Assembly (NCBI GenBank): GCA_030490835.1
Contig: CM059971.1
Location: forward strand, 24,793,817-24,857,816
Length of the DNA stretch: 64,000 nucleotides
Reading direction: 5' to 3'
From: Annona cherimola
Lineage: Eukaryota; Streptophyta; Magnoliopsida; Magnoliales; Annonaceae
Shown: positions 10,501-21,458 of the stretch, piece after piece
How the letters are laid out: each line of letters opens with the position of its first letter
Position numbering within the stretch: position 1 is the stretch's first letter
Notes under the pieces: generated by a model
The model's database searches: none
Told to the model about the DNA's origin: nothing
What the model saw: only the letters and a program-made list of their open reading frames with translations
Position numbers and translations under genes: made by a program

Positions 10501-10904
10501 TTAAAATTATTCACCTAATTTGCAGATGTAAGAAGCATAAAATTTATGCATGTGCAGATCGTAATAGATCTTAGCATGTTCCTAGACTTGGCTTAACAAG
10601 AGAGTCCTTATAGTTTCTTGATATAAGACAGTTTTACCCTCTTTTGAACGTTACATATCCAAAAGTCGCTACTACCTAATAGGTTCCACGGATCCTATGT
10701 GTTGTCAGCATTAGGTCCATTATAAAAACTCGTGCTATAGAAAAAATAAGATCTATCATGATTTGATTGCTCAATTCGTGAAAACAGTTGAGGTTTAACG
10801 ATTTCATTTCAACAGCAAGACAACTTTGTACAATGGCTTTATTTGCATACAAAGGTTCAGGTTGGACAAAAATGTGAGGATGGGCATGAAATGAAAGTGA
10901 TTTT

Positions 10905-11310
10905 AAGAAAACAAAGCAAGAATACTTTATCCCACATTTTAATTCACTAGTTAATAAGAGATTATTCATATGGGATAAAGTAAAAATAATCTAAATAGAA
11001 ACGATTTTTTAATAAAAAGAGCAAAATACTTAACCCTCACATTTTAAGTCATCTGCCAGCCAAAGATTATCCATATGGGATAAAGTAAAACTTTTTAATG
11101 AAAATGATCCTTATATGAAAAAATAGGACAAAAATACTTAACCCTATATTTTAAGTCCTCTGTAACCTAAAAATTATTTATATGGGGCAAAGTAGAATTT
11201 TTATAAGGAAAACGATTTTTTAAAAACTAAGAGAAAAATATTTAACACCACATTTCAAATCATATGTCACCCGGAGATTATCTATACGGGGCAAAATAGA
11301 ATTTTTCTAC
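10905..11310. repeat. Four tandem units of 104-107 bp
   Basis: The anchor CATATGGGATAAAGTA and its variants begin at 10967, 11072, 11179 and 11283, giving periods of 105, 107 and 104 bp. Each unit also carries a CACATTTTAAGTC-like block. A 97-codon ORF on the minus strand over the first unit is fortuitous. Confidence 0.8.
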
Positions 11311-12531
11311 CTTTTTATTTTGAGTTGGAAGATGGAAATTTTTTTTAAAAAAGGGTTTCAGGTTTTTTTTTTTTATAACTAGGGATCAAAGGAAGAGAAA
11401 GGGAGCTAAGGAAGGCTCTTGGAGATGATTGGAAGCTTGGGTTGTGAAATTGTGTCCAACAGAAATCAAAGAAGCCTATTTATATACTCCCAGGTGGCAA
11501 TTCCACGGGCATTTGGGGATCATGTTTTTAGTTCCGCATGAAAATTATTTTTAGGTCCTAAACTAGTTTAATGGATATGTGTAGCTTGAGTCTAAGAAAT
11601 TGTTATTACAGAATTGTTGTTCCATGTGTGGTGGCCAGGCCTACTTTATTACTACGTGTTATCCATGCGTTGGCTCTCCCCTACCTGTTGCTCATCATGT
11701 GCATCACAATTGTATAACTAATTTAAACGACTAGATTATTACCACGTCACTAACTCATGCCCCCCCTTTGTCTGGGTCAGTTTTCTATAGCAAGCCCCAT
11801 TCATTGCTCTTGCTAAGGCATTGAAGCCTTTCTTATGCATTTTCCTTTTTGTATTTTATATTATTATTTTTTTAGTTGTCCCAGGTTGTCTGATCATCTC
11901 CAAGCTACTCGAACCTGGATCTTATTCTCAATGGTTATTCGCCGAATTTTCTGCCATCAACTCCTTTCTTGTTTTTTCTATTTGCCTTGGTCTTCGTTTT
12001 CTCTGTCAGCTTTTAGGTTATGTTGTTTCCTTACAAAAGCATACCATACCATAAATAACATATTCTGTCTCATGCACAAAATGATTCATGACTCATAATC
12101 TTCATCATAACCAGAATAATCTCTCCATTCTAGTTCTATATTAATTTGGATTTCTATTTCATAATCAAAATCTGAATAAGAATTAACAATGTGATGAATA
12201 CGTTCCGGGTGCTTGTCTCACTGCGTTGTAATTCTAAATAGAATAGTACCATTATTAATATAATAGGTAACATGTCATAGTATAAGTCGATCTAGTCAAT
12301 GTTTGAAAGAAAAATGAACTTCAGACATGAAAGAGAGGGATTTAGAAACATACATATTATTATCAACATACATTGAATATTGAAAAGGATTCAAAGCTTA
12401 ACTCTTCAATACTAGGAGTGCTCTGTGATGCCCTTAAAGTAGTTACAACTCTATTTATACAAAATATATGGACGTAATACCAATTGGAATCTAAAAAGCA
12501 GAATACACTTGTATTAACTAAAATAAAAGCC
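11311..12531. other. No gene recognised
   Basis: Contains T-rich tracts near 11361 and short ORFs (for example 11821-12054, plus) without recognisable domains. No TE ends were found. Confidence 0.5.
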
Positions 12532-12534
12532 TAA

Positions 12535-12800
12535 GGGTGTGTTTGACAATTGATAGAAAATGTCAAGTTAAAACTTTTCACTTTCCACAACTATAATATT
12601 TTTTAATCATTTTTTCATGTTTTCCTATACAACTATCCTATTTTTCAATCATTTCTACATAACTATCCACACAACTAACCTATCTATTTTAATTTTATCC
12701 TTTTTACTATTCATTATTAGTCCAATCATATTATATCATTAGACAACTTTTACCCTCTAAAACTTTTCATCAAAAATTTTATTCATTATCAAATACACCC
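12535..12800. mobile_element. Tourist-like MITE, copy 1 (TSD TAA)
   Basis: Starts GGGTGTGTTT and ends AAATACACCC; flanked by TAA at 12532-12534 and 12801-12803. Three-base TWA duplications with GGG-TGTTTG ends are the signature of PIF/Harbinger-derived Tourist MITEs. Its interior (CTATACAACTATCC, ATATCATTAG and similar) recurs in many copies in this window. It has no coding capacity. Confidence 0.85.
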
Positions 12801-12803
12801 TAA

Positions 12804-13285
12804 AAGTATATTATAATTTGGATATATGTGTACATAACATAGTACCGACAATATAAGTGAGAATCTTCTTTTTGTGATAACGGATAATTGTAGTGGATGA
12901 TTGTCAATAGCATCTTCTACGGAATAGTCAAGCAATAAACGTCGTGTTACTTGAAATTAGATATTCTTTATCAGGAGGAAGGATTAGTGTTAGGGCATTG
13001 AAAGTTGCTAGTTGAAGAAAACAGCTCAAAGGCTTTATACCCATGCTTTCTTTCTGACAACGCCAAAAAATCTACTTTGAACATATCCATGGTTGCCATG
13101 AGAGCTCTCTTGTGAGTATCAGGAAAGGAAAATGCCTTGATCAGGATAGGGCATATAATCTTCTGAAAGCCTTTTTGACCGTTTAAGAATATTAATTTTC
13201 TATTTTTTCTATTTTTCAGATTGTAATTTAGCAATCAATATTTCATGTTGAACTCAGGCCACCCTTCTTAATGTGAAGTGTATGC
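12804..13285. other. No gene recognised
   Basis: One minus-strand ORF (13234-12971, 87 codons) has no recognisable domain. It lies next to the pararetrovirus copy but I cannot assign it to that element. Confidence 0.4.
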
Positions 13286-13288
13286 CAA

Positions 13289-13576
13289 GGTTGTGTTTGA
13301 CAATAACAAAAAATATTAAGCTAAAATTTTTTGTCTACAACTTTTCAATCTTCATGAATATCCTATTTTTTAATCATTTTTTCACATCTTCCTATGCAAC
13401 TACCATATTTTCTAATCATTCTACACAACTACTTATATAACTAATCTATTTATTTTAACTTTATTCTCTTTACTCATTGTGATTACCTCTACTTATTACA
13501 CTATTTTCTTCAAATTCAAAAACTTTTATACTAAAAATTTTTTATCCAAAAGTTTTATCACTTCCCAAACACACCC
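13289..13576. mobile_element. Tourist-like MITE, copy 2
   Basis: Ends GGTTGTGTTTG and CCCAAACACACCC, with the interior shared with copy 1. Flanked by CAA on both sides (13286-13288, 13577-13579). It lies just beyond the 3' end of the pararetrovirus copy. Confidence 0.8.
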
Positions 13577-13699
13577 CAACACATGAGTATATCTAACCAT
13601 CTTCATGAGTCATATAAAAAACTGAAATCCCAATGGATAAAAATAGAATAAAAAGATATAAACTTATATGATGTTTTGGAATTTATAAGAAAATCAAAT

Positions 13700-14450
13700 T
13701 GAAGAAATTCACAGACTGATCTAGGAATAATATCAGGATTGAGACCCAAAATATTTAGAATTTTCAATAAACTAATAAAGAATAATTTATTTTGGATTGT
13801 TTAAATTAAAGGGAATCCACCAAGAGAGCAAGAACTAAGTATTTTATCTAAGAAATACTCTATACCAAGTTTCCAAATAGTCCCAATAATTATAAGTAAC
13901 TAAAGGAGAGATGGACGCTGATAGTCTTGAAGCAAAGATTAAAGGTTTGCTTGGATTTGAAATAATCCATTTTTCTAAAGAAATAAGCTTCTTGATAACA
14001 AACTTGGAGTAGGAAATCCACTCAATTTGTTTCTTCCAAATATGATCTATCATGATGGATTTTGTATCTAGCCAAATTATTTTGTAGAAAAGATATTCTT
14101 TTTGGGAGATAAAGGGAGGAACCATTCATCCCTAGAAATATATTTCTTAATAACAAATCTAAAGATTTCCTGTAATTCCTTAGAATTTCTATTGCTACAA
14201 TAAAATCTATCTATATTGTTATTTGCTTTAAAACATTCAAGAATGTCATTCTTTTCAAAATACATGATCAATTTCTCATAGTAATATGAGAAAAATGGAT
14301 TATCTGGGGAATACTCAAGCCCTTGGGACTTCTCTTTCACCAGGACATTTATAAATCTAAGAAGAGTCATATTTGCTTAGAAAGCCCTAAAAGAATTCAC
14401 AAGATAAAAAGTCATGAAGAGAATTATTTTCTTCCTTTATATACTCTATT
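13700..14450 (-). pseudogene. Pararetrovirus polyprotein, region downstream of RNase H
   Basis: Two overlapping minus-strand open stretches (14370-14077 and 14125-13844) are rich in aromatic residues (W, Y, F). The two lie in different frames, so at least one shift separates them. The end of the RNase H region is recognisable just upstream, at 14450-14390. The role of this part of the polyprotein is uncertain. The copy fades out before the MITE at 13289-13576. Confidence 0.5.
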
Positions 14451-14453
14451 TTA

Positions 14454-14683
14454 GGTGATGTTTGGGAACATTGAATGAAAACCTTGTGGTATGTGGTGGG
14501 AATAAAAAAGAAATATTTTAGAAATTGTGAGATTGATAAAAAATGATAGAGTAGAAAAAATGTTCGGAATATAAAGATAAAAGTAGAAAAATATGATTAT
14601 TATTTTATAAATAATTTTCCTCAAAAAATTTGATCCCATACCATCCCATGAATTCCCATGAATAGCCAATGACAAATGACCAC
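14454..14683. mobile_element. MITE inside pararetrovirus (TSD TTA)
   Basis: Starts GGTGATGTTTGGG and ends CAAATGACCAC; flanked by TTA at 14451-14453 and 14684-14686. The RNase H frame stops at its right edge and resumes at its left edge, which independently proves the insertion. It is a different subfamily from the common Tourist-like family here. Confidence 0.75.
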
Positions 14684-15900
14684 TTAAAATCAAATACTGC
14701 TGTTAGTGATTGCCATCTAGTAATTATTTATTTTGTTGCTAGATTTTTTTTAACATCTTTCTCTAAAATATCTTTGGTCAATTTATAGTTAATTCTTAGT
14801 TAAAAATTTTATTTAATAAATTACTTTAGTAATACTTCACTGTTAATAGCAAGACGTTTCTTCCGAGCATCTTTCCATAAAGCTGAGGTGTATCTCACTA
14901 GTTGCTCTTTTCCTTTATTGTCTCATTGTTTTAATATTTTTTCATGCCCTATATATACAACTATCTTAAAAAATTCAGGATTAGCTAAATATAGACAAGG
15001 GAGATATTTAACCTTATGTTTGATAGTTCGAACAACTTGGGTGTGAGCCTTAGTCCATTATGGGAAGTTCTTTTTTAACTTTTGTATAATAATTATCTAA
15101 CTTTTGCAATATCTTTATAAAAAATTGATAAATAATTTAAACATCCTAAAAATCTCTGTAGTTGAGTTTTATCTTTTATTACATCAAGAAATTTTTCTAT
15201 AAAGGCTATAACCTTATAAATTAGAGAGAATATTATTCTTTGTTTTATAACTCAAAAATTAAGTACTTGTTTGGAATAATTTTATTTTTCTCTAAGATAA
15301 AACTAAGCCATTTTATTTAATTGTATGAATAAAAATATGTAGATATTTAAAATGTTGTTCCATTAAGTTTAAGAAAATTAATATATCATCTATATATATA
15401 ATAAGAAATTGAGAGCTACTAAATATATCATTATAATTCATTGAAATTCAGAACTAGCATTTTTTAGTTCAAATGGCATAACATATGTCATTCCATTCAT
15501 AGTATTCAAAAGGAGTAGTAAAGGTAGTTTTGTACTTATCATCTTCTGTCACTTGAATTTGCTAATCCTGATATTAGATCAAATTTTCAAAATATTATCA
15601 CATTAATTATTCTTTTTAATTAGTCCTGTTTATTTGGAAAAAGATAACTAATCCTTTGTAATACTTTATTTAAATGATTTATAATTGATTACTAACCTAG
15701 GGGCTCCTTGTTTTAACTTTGCAGCATTTTCTTCATAGAAGGCTACATAACTCCAAGGCGTAGAGCTTAGTCTAATTAATTTTTCTTTAATAATTCTTGT
15801 ACCTTGATTTTGCAAATCTCTATTAATCTAATATTCATCTGGATTGGTTATCATTTTGTAGGAACATTTCGTTTTGAAAATTCTTTGATATAGGTTAGTT
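14684..15900 (-). pseudogene. Pararetrovirus reverse transcriptase and RNase H
   Basis: The minus strand contains, in shifted frames, the plant pararetrovirus RT landmarks: the substrate-binding block near 15700, the block before the catalytic site near 15480, codons for a YIDD catalytic box at about 15398-15384, and the RT/RNase H connection with a Q-R-F-L-G motif near 15130. RNase H follows to 14690, where a MITE interrupts it. In the virus the enzyme copies pregenomic RNA into DNA. At least six stops or shifts make it non-functional. Confidence 0.7.
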
Positions 15901-16084
15901 TGACAATATGTTGCTTCCCATGCCATCCTATGCAAAAATGCATTGGGAATTTCAACACAAACTTCTTTACTATTTTTTATGTGTACATTTCCAGCTTTTC
16001 TTTAAAAGATTCCATGGATAAATTTTTTGATATAGTTCTCAAATATACTTCTTGCTTTAACTCATTTATATTTTGTTTTATAGC

Positions 16085-16364
16085 GGAGGTTGTATTTGGG
16101 AGTGATAAAACTTTTGAATGAAAAATTTTGGGTATAAAAGTTATTAAATTAATATTAAATGAAGTGATATGATAGGAGTAATGATGAGGTGTAAAGAGAA
16201 TAATGTTAAAATAGATATGTTAGTTGTATTGGTAGTTGTGTAGAAATGATTATAAAATAGAGTAATTGTATAGGAAGGTGTAAAAAAGTGATTTCAAAAT
16301 AGGGTAATTATGGAGAGTGAAAAATTTTATATTGATATGTTTTTCTCATTACCAAACATACACT
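16085..16364. mobile_element. Tourist-like MITE, copy in pararetrovirus
   Basis: Starts near GGTTGTATTTGGG (16088) and ends ACCAAACATACAC (about 16364), with the common family interior in reverse orientation. Comparison with the pararetrovirus fragment at 8474-9052, which is uninterrupted at this point, shows viral sequence on both sides. The exact target duplication is unclear. Confidence 0.75.
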
Positions 16365-16760
16365 GAATGCATTTCTTAATTTTGTTAATAAGGTAATGTC
16401 AGGCGGTTCAATAAATTTAAACAAAATAGGTTAACCTTGATAGTTTGAAGTTATACCTTCATTAGTAACTACAAAGGGTTTTAATTTTTGAATAAAAGGT
16501 ATTTGTTATTTGTAAAATAATTGCTTGTCTCGTATCTTTAATTAATATAAAAGAAATTTTTATGCAAACTTATTTATTACTTACATGGCCTTGGATAACT
16601 TATAAGATACCTGCATATTACTTTCATTAGCCATAGATATGGAAGAAGTTTTCTCAAAATAACCCTTCTCTAATATAATATCAGCTCCCGAGTCTAACAA
16701 AACAACATGAGATAATACAAAATACGTTTTGGTATTCAAATGGAGTACCTGAACATACCA
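16365..16760 (-). pseudogene. Pararetrovirus aspartic protease region
   Basis: The minus strand near 16700 encodes an L-D-S-G-A-D motif, the active-site signature of retroviral-type aspartic proteases, followed by a degraded stretch leading to RT. In Caulimoviridae this protease cuts the polyprotein. Stops interrupt the frame. Confidence 0.6.
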
Positions 16761-17479
16761 TCTTTTTGGGATAATATTTTTCAGTTGTATTTAATTGCAA
16801 ATTAATAATATTCATAGTTGATGAGGAAGGATGAATATTAGGTATCTATGATGTAAGCTTGGCATTAAATCCTTTTTCTAAATTAATATTTTCTTCATTA
16901 TCTATTACTTTTGCCTTTTGTTGCATATGCAATTGCAAGATTTTTATTTTATTTTTTACACCTTCCCATTTTATTTTCATAGAATTTATTTCTTTCCTTA
17001 ATTCATTTATCGAAATTGGCTTTCGGATAATAGGATTGATATGATTTCTTGATTTCTTATTAATTCTATTACTGAATAAGGATTTTCCATATTCAAATTA
17101 GCAAATGATGATTCTTTCCTTTTTCTTTTGTCCTTTTTATTAAAGTGAAACAGTCAGTACAAGACTTCGCAAATGCGTTCATAGTCGAAGTAGCCAATAA
17201 AGATGATTTGGAGGTTGTTTGCAAATTGCTACGATTGAAATGCACAAACAGACACTTCAAAAATTTGATTAAAACAGATAAAAAAAAAGTAAAGGCTAAG
17301 GTCATTCTCCTTTATCTTTCAAGACATTTGAAGCAATCTTCATGTGTATAGCCATTTTCGGGGATGGATTTCATGCAACTGGAGCTGGTGATCCCTTTAT
17401 ATCGTCGCATGCCTGTAAGGGAGCTGCATCCAAAGAAAGTATTTCTCGACGTGGTCAAAGAGTAGAGATGTAATTGGCC

Positions 17480-17815
17480 ACAAATTGAGTTATTTCATGA
17501 AAATAACAAGCATGCTCTACTCAACTGGTACAAGTTCGAGCATGGAATTGATCAAATTGAAGAAATAAAAAACTTTATGCTTGAGTACTTTGCTTTGAGC
17601 TTAGCACATGATAGTCGTGCTCTTTTATGGATAGCATCAGTCCTAGATCTTAGTTCATGGGAAGAGCTCACTTATTTGTTTTGCCATCGATTTCACAAGT
17701 ACACCATGTCCTTTGCTTTTCAAATGGTCAAGTCTTCAGTCGTGCTAAGAGAGTTGAAAATTTTTAATTTAAAATTTGTTTCTAAAGATAAAAATCCTTA
17801 TAAGAAAAAATAAAA
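17480..17815 (+). pseudogene. Possible retrotransposon gag remnant
   Basis: A plus-strand open stretch (17577-17813, extended upstream through 17480 in the same frame) includes SLAHDSRALLWIASV and SSWEELTYLFCHRF. The spacing of an alanine/leucine helix, a tryptophan and S-W-E-E-L...F resembles the Retrotrans_gag domain of Ty3-gypsy elements. There is no zinc knuckle, protease or LTR nearby. The alternative is an unrelated fortuitous ORF. Confidence 0.35.
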
Positions 17816-18659
17816 ATATTCCTATGTTCCCAATAGATTCGCCAAATTATAGCACCTAACCTAATGAACATTACAATTGGCTAACTTATGGGTCTAAAAT
17901 TAAAATAAAATAAAGGGTAAAAATGAAAACTTCAAGAAAATAAACATACAATGTGTTATAGAAATTAAACATGATATTTGCAATAATAAAAAAATGGAAT
18001 ATAAGTTGGTTAAAATGATGCAAAATGTGCAAAAGAAAGAGCAAATGGTATATTGAAAGGGTTTAAGATTAGAAATGCAAATAAAAGAAAAAGATATAAG
18101 GTTAAAAAAGGGAGATGAAGACATTAAGTTTTTTAATTGATGTAAATCATTAAATCTTTTACATGATGTCAAATTAATCAACTTGGCATATCGATTAGAC
18201 ACAATTAGGAGTTAATTAAATGCATTAATAAAAACATGAAAATAGAAATAAAAAATGTAGAAGAAGGGTTCAATATTAGAAATGAGAATAAAGATAAATG
18301 TGTAGACATAAGGCTTAAAGAAAGAAGATGCAAATGTTAAATCTTGTAGACGATGCGTAACATTAAAGTTTTTTAGATAATGTAAAGTTAACCAAAGTCA
18401 AACGTGTATATCAATTAGTAGCTAGTATATAATACTATATACTAAATACTATATAATATATGAAAGATTGGAGTTGTCATCAATCAAAAGGGATGTTTAG
18501 TCTTGATATATGGCACTAGTTAATCAAAAGTTCCATGTGTATCATTTCAAAAGTCCATCGGTAAATATAGTTCACACTATACTGACTTTCTCTTAAACTT
18601 TTATTCAAGAAGTGCATACAATTAAATTTCTAACAAAGCTCGGGAGGATGGGACATCAT
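17816..18659. other. No gene recognised
   Basis: Purine-rich, very AT-rich sequence. A minus-strand 100-codon ORF (18202-17900) is low-complexity (F, L, S, I) and not convincing. A TATA-rich stretch lies at 18421-18463. Confidence 0.45.
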
Positions 18660-18699
18660 TTATGGCACATGGGAATGTTACTAGAAAAATGTATGAATG

Positions 18700-18985
18700 G
18701 AAGATTAAATCAAATGGCACAAAGGCAAATCTATTTGTCCAAACACTTAATTTGAATCAAGATTAAAATGACACCAAAGGTAAATCTATTTACCCAAATC
18801 GCTTAATCCCGATGGATGAATCAGTTGCTGAGATCACGAAAAATTTGAGTGGAATTTCAAACCAAATGGCACAAAGACAAATCTAGTTGACTAACCATTT
18901 AATTTAAACATGATATTGGAATGGAATTAGGATCAAAATGACTACAATGGCAAATATTCTTGCCCAAATCATTTATTCCCAATCC
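18700..18985. repeat. Irregular repeats of AAATGGCACAAAGGCAAATC type
   Basis: Four related blocks of 40-50 bp near 18713, 18769, 18872 and 18938 share AATGGCAC-AAGGCAAATCTA and a following CAAATC-CTTAAT. Spacing is irregular. The nature is unknown; this may be part of a decayed retroelement. Confidence 0.45.
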
Positions 18986-19184
18986 ATTTCCGAGTGTGGC
19001 ATCATCGAAGGAAGAAAAAATGAAATGGGTGCAATGAAACTAGTGTTAAAAAATTATCTAAACAAATGGGTCGTCAACATGGAGTGGGGAATAATATATA
19101 GTGTATGGAATTTTTTTGAAAATAGGACTATGGTGGTGATATGTTTCATATCTCGTTTACAAACATTGATATTCCATAGAGAAT

Positions 19185-20345
19185 GAAAGAACAACATAAA
19201 TGGAATGAAGATGTTCTAAACAGATGAGATGGACATAGGAGGTGGGAACGACTTGTGTCTGAGAGGATTAGTGGTTAGGAAACCAAATGCCACAAAGAAG
19301 TTGTATGCTCGGAATCCACAGTGGTGTGGATGAGAAGGGATGCGAAGAATGCAGTGGAAATTAGGGGGAAGATGATTACTTGTGGATAGGGATTTTCGGG
19401 GATCAAAAGGCTTGATTTTTGGGGAAAGAAGAAATCTTTGGCACTTCGTTTACCAACATTGAGGGATGATCTGGAGGGTTCAGCAACATGGTTGGAGCAA
19501 TGCATTAAGGAAGATTACATAGTATGCTCAAATCTTTCAATGACAAAATGCCGTGGGATGTGACATAAATGCAATTGCCGAGGACTTCCTAGTGTGAGCG
19601 GATCATCACAAAAAGGTCTAGAAGTGGTAAAAAAGTGAGTCAACTTCAATTGCTCATAACTTTTGTCAATTTCAATTGCTCGTAACTTTTGATATGAAAG
19701 GAGTTATGGTAACCACAACATATCAACAGAAACTATTTACGAGCTTGTCAACGTGATAACCCACCTGAAACTCATTGAGCAAATTTTTGATGTCAAAATT
19801 TACCATTTTTGTATGAATCTAGGTCTTTGAAATTTAAATTTTTTTTATTATTTATAGTAAATTGTGCGTTTTACTATTTAGTAAAATGCACAAAATATGA
19901 ACGACTAGCATTTATATGCTTATGAATGTGTGTGAGTGATTAGCGTAGAATTTGTTTTTCCTTTCTATAAATTTGTAACTTCTCTTATTTCTAAAAAGAT
20001 ACCTTCAATATTATTCCAGATATTTTCTTATATTTTGTGTTTGGGTCTTGGTGCTGTAAGGGGTAGTCTTATGCTTTCCTTATTTTCACACGTGCCTCGT
20101 CACATGAGGATAATAGTGAAGGGGCAACACAAATGGAATGAAAATATTCTATGGAGATATAACAGACAACATAAATGGAATGAACGGATAGACATCGGAG
20201 GTTAGGAAACAAAATACCAGGATGATGTAGTTTATGCTTCGAATCCACAGTGGCCTGGATGGGATGGGATGAGAATAATATCGTGGGAATTTGGAGGAAG
20301 ATGACTCCTGGATGAGGATTTTTGGGGATCAGAAAGCTTAGTCAT
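19185..20345. repeat. Direct repeat pair (19185-19435 and 20118-20345)
   Basis: The two segments share AACATAAATGGAATGAA, GGAATCCACAGTGG, GGGATGAGAA-like and GATTTT-GGGGATCA blocks in the same order and orientation, about 930 bp apart. Neither has TG...CA ends, so they are not clear LTRs. The second copy is shorter and more diverged. The intervening sequence shows no coding features. Confidence 0.55.
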
Positions 20346-21458
20346 TAGAGGACAGGTGCCCTCTCATAGCAATGTTGATTTAGAAAATTGCATTATCACC
20401 GTGTATTATAGTTATTTGCAATTTCTACTATGTAAAAATGAAAAAACTAAAAAGGCTAAAGAGTAAAATGTGTAAGTGGTGGTGACTAGCTATCTTCTAC
20501 CAACCATTGGCTACCTTCTTTCTTGACCGTTTGTTTCGCGCATCTTGATTCTTCGCTAGATTACTTTGATCCTTGAAATGGGCCCCACTTGGTCGAGCTT
20601 CTTAGTGCTATACAATGTCTTGGATTGTCCTTCTTCTGGGATCATAGGTTCCTAATGTTGATTCTTGATGTTGAGAATGTTTCGTATTTGCAGTTCCGCG
20701 CTTTCTTTCTCTTCCAAAAAAAACATAAGAAAATTGCATAGTTTAAAAGCCATTTTCTACAGTTCAAAAAAAAAAAAAAAAAAAAGACAGTTTCCTGGGA
20801 GGGTACGCTCATACAATTGCTTGCCAATACATATTATTAAAAATCATATAAAAATGCAATTGTTATAAATCGAGAAAAAATATTGTTGAATTTCAACCCG
20901 GTCGAGACCATCTTTATGGTGTAGAGAACTTGGTATCTACAACAATAACAGTCAGTAAAACAGGAAGATAACAAAGAGCATACCATCTAAATTCTTTGAA
21001 AGGGCGATGAAGTTGATGAAAAGACGAAATTTGGAACTGTCACAACCAAATATCTAAAACACGAAGAAATGGAGATCTCCACAAATCTTTTGTTTTTTCT
21101 CTCTGCATTGGCTACGGAAGGCAGATCGATTTCGTTTTTAGTTTTTTCCTTGCATTTGTTTGATCTGATTGAAGCATTTGGGCAAATTTTTTTTTATGCC
21201 TGATTGAAGTTACTAACATGTGCATGATCTGTTTGATTACATTTGACAATGTTGTCGGGGCAGCGACGTTGGGATGGCCAGTTGGAAATTCTTTTCGTGG
21301 AGAAAATAGAATTTTGTTGGGTTGCATCTTATATTGGGGATGAGTTTTGGTTTGGAAGCCAAATGGATCACTTGCCTTTCACCCATTCCCAGAATTATTT
21401 CTCGACTGCTGCTTTTTCGTTTTCCTTCTCATCATTTTATTGCTAATCGGGTCTGCAG
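20346..21458. other. No gene recognised
   Basis: Contains a poly-A tract at 20766-20785 and several short ORFs without domains. The stretch 21243-21446 is less AT-rich, but nothing in it is identifiable. Confidence 0.45.

Larger units (their letters stand above)
13590..17095 (-). mobile_element. Endogenous pararetrovirus (Caulimoviridae-like), longer copy
   Basis: On the minus strand, read from 17095 downwards, the remnants follow the order of a Caulimoviridae polyprotein: a coiled-coil-like segment, an aspartic protease (near 16700), reverse transcriptase (15900-15000), RNase H (14990-14390) and a C-terminal region (14370-13700). Two MITEs split it (16085-16364 and 14454-14683); sequence on both sides of each rejoins in homology with the family. 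Many stops and shifts show it is ancient and inactive. The resemblance is to petu-/florendovirus-type polyproteins, but I cannot fix the genus. No LTRs are present, as expected. Confidence 0.7.

Noticed and set aside
11821..12098. Overlapping hydrophobic ORFs of 77 and 87 codons
   Set aside because: T-rich sequence gives F/L/I-rich translations in AT-rich DNA; no signal context, homologue or neighbour support.
17145..17351. 68-codon plus-strand ORF opposite the pararetrovirus upstream region
   Set aside because: No recognisable domain, and it overlaps an ORF on the other strand. It could not be tied to the virus or to the gag-like remnant.
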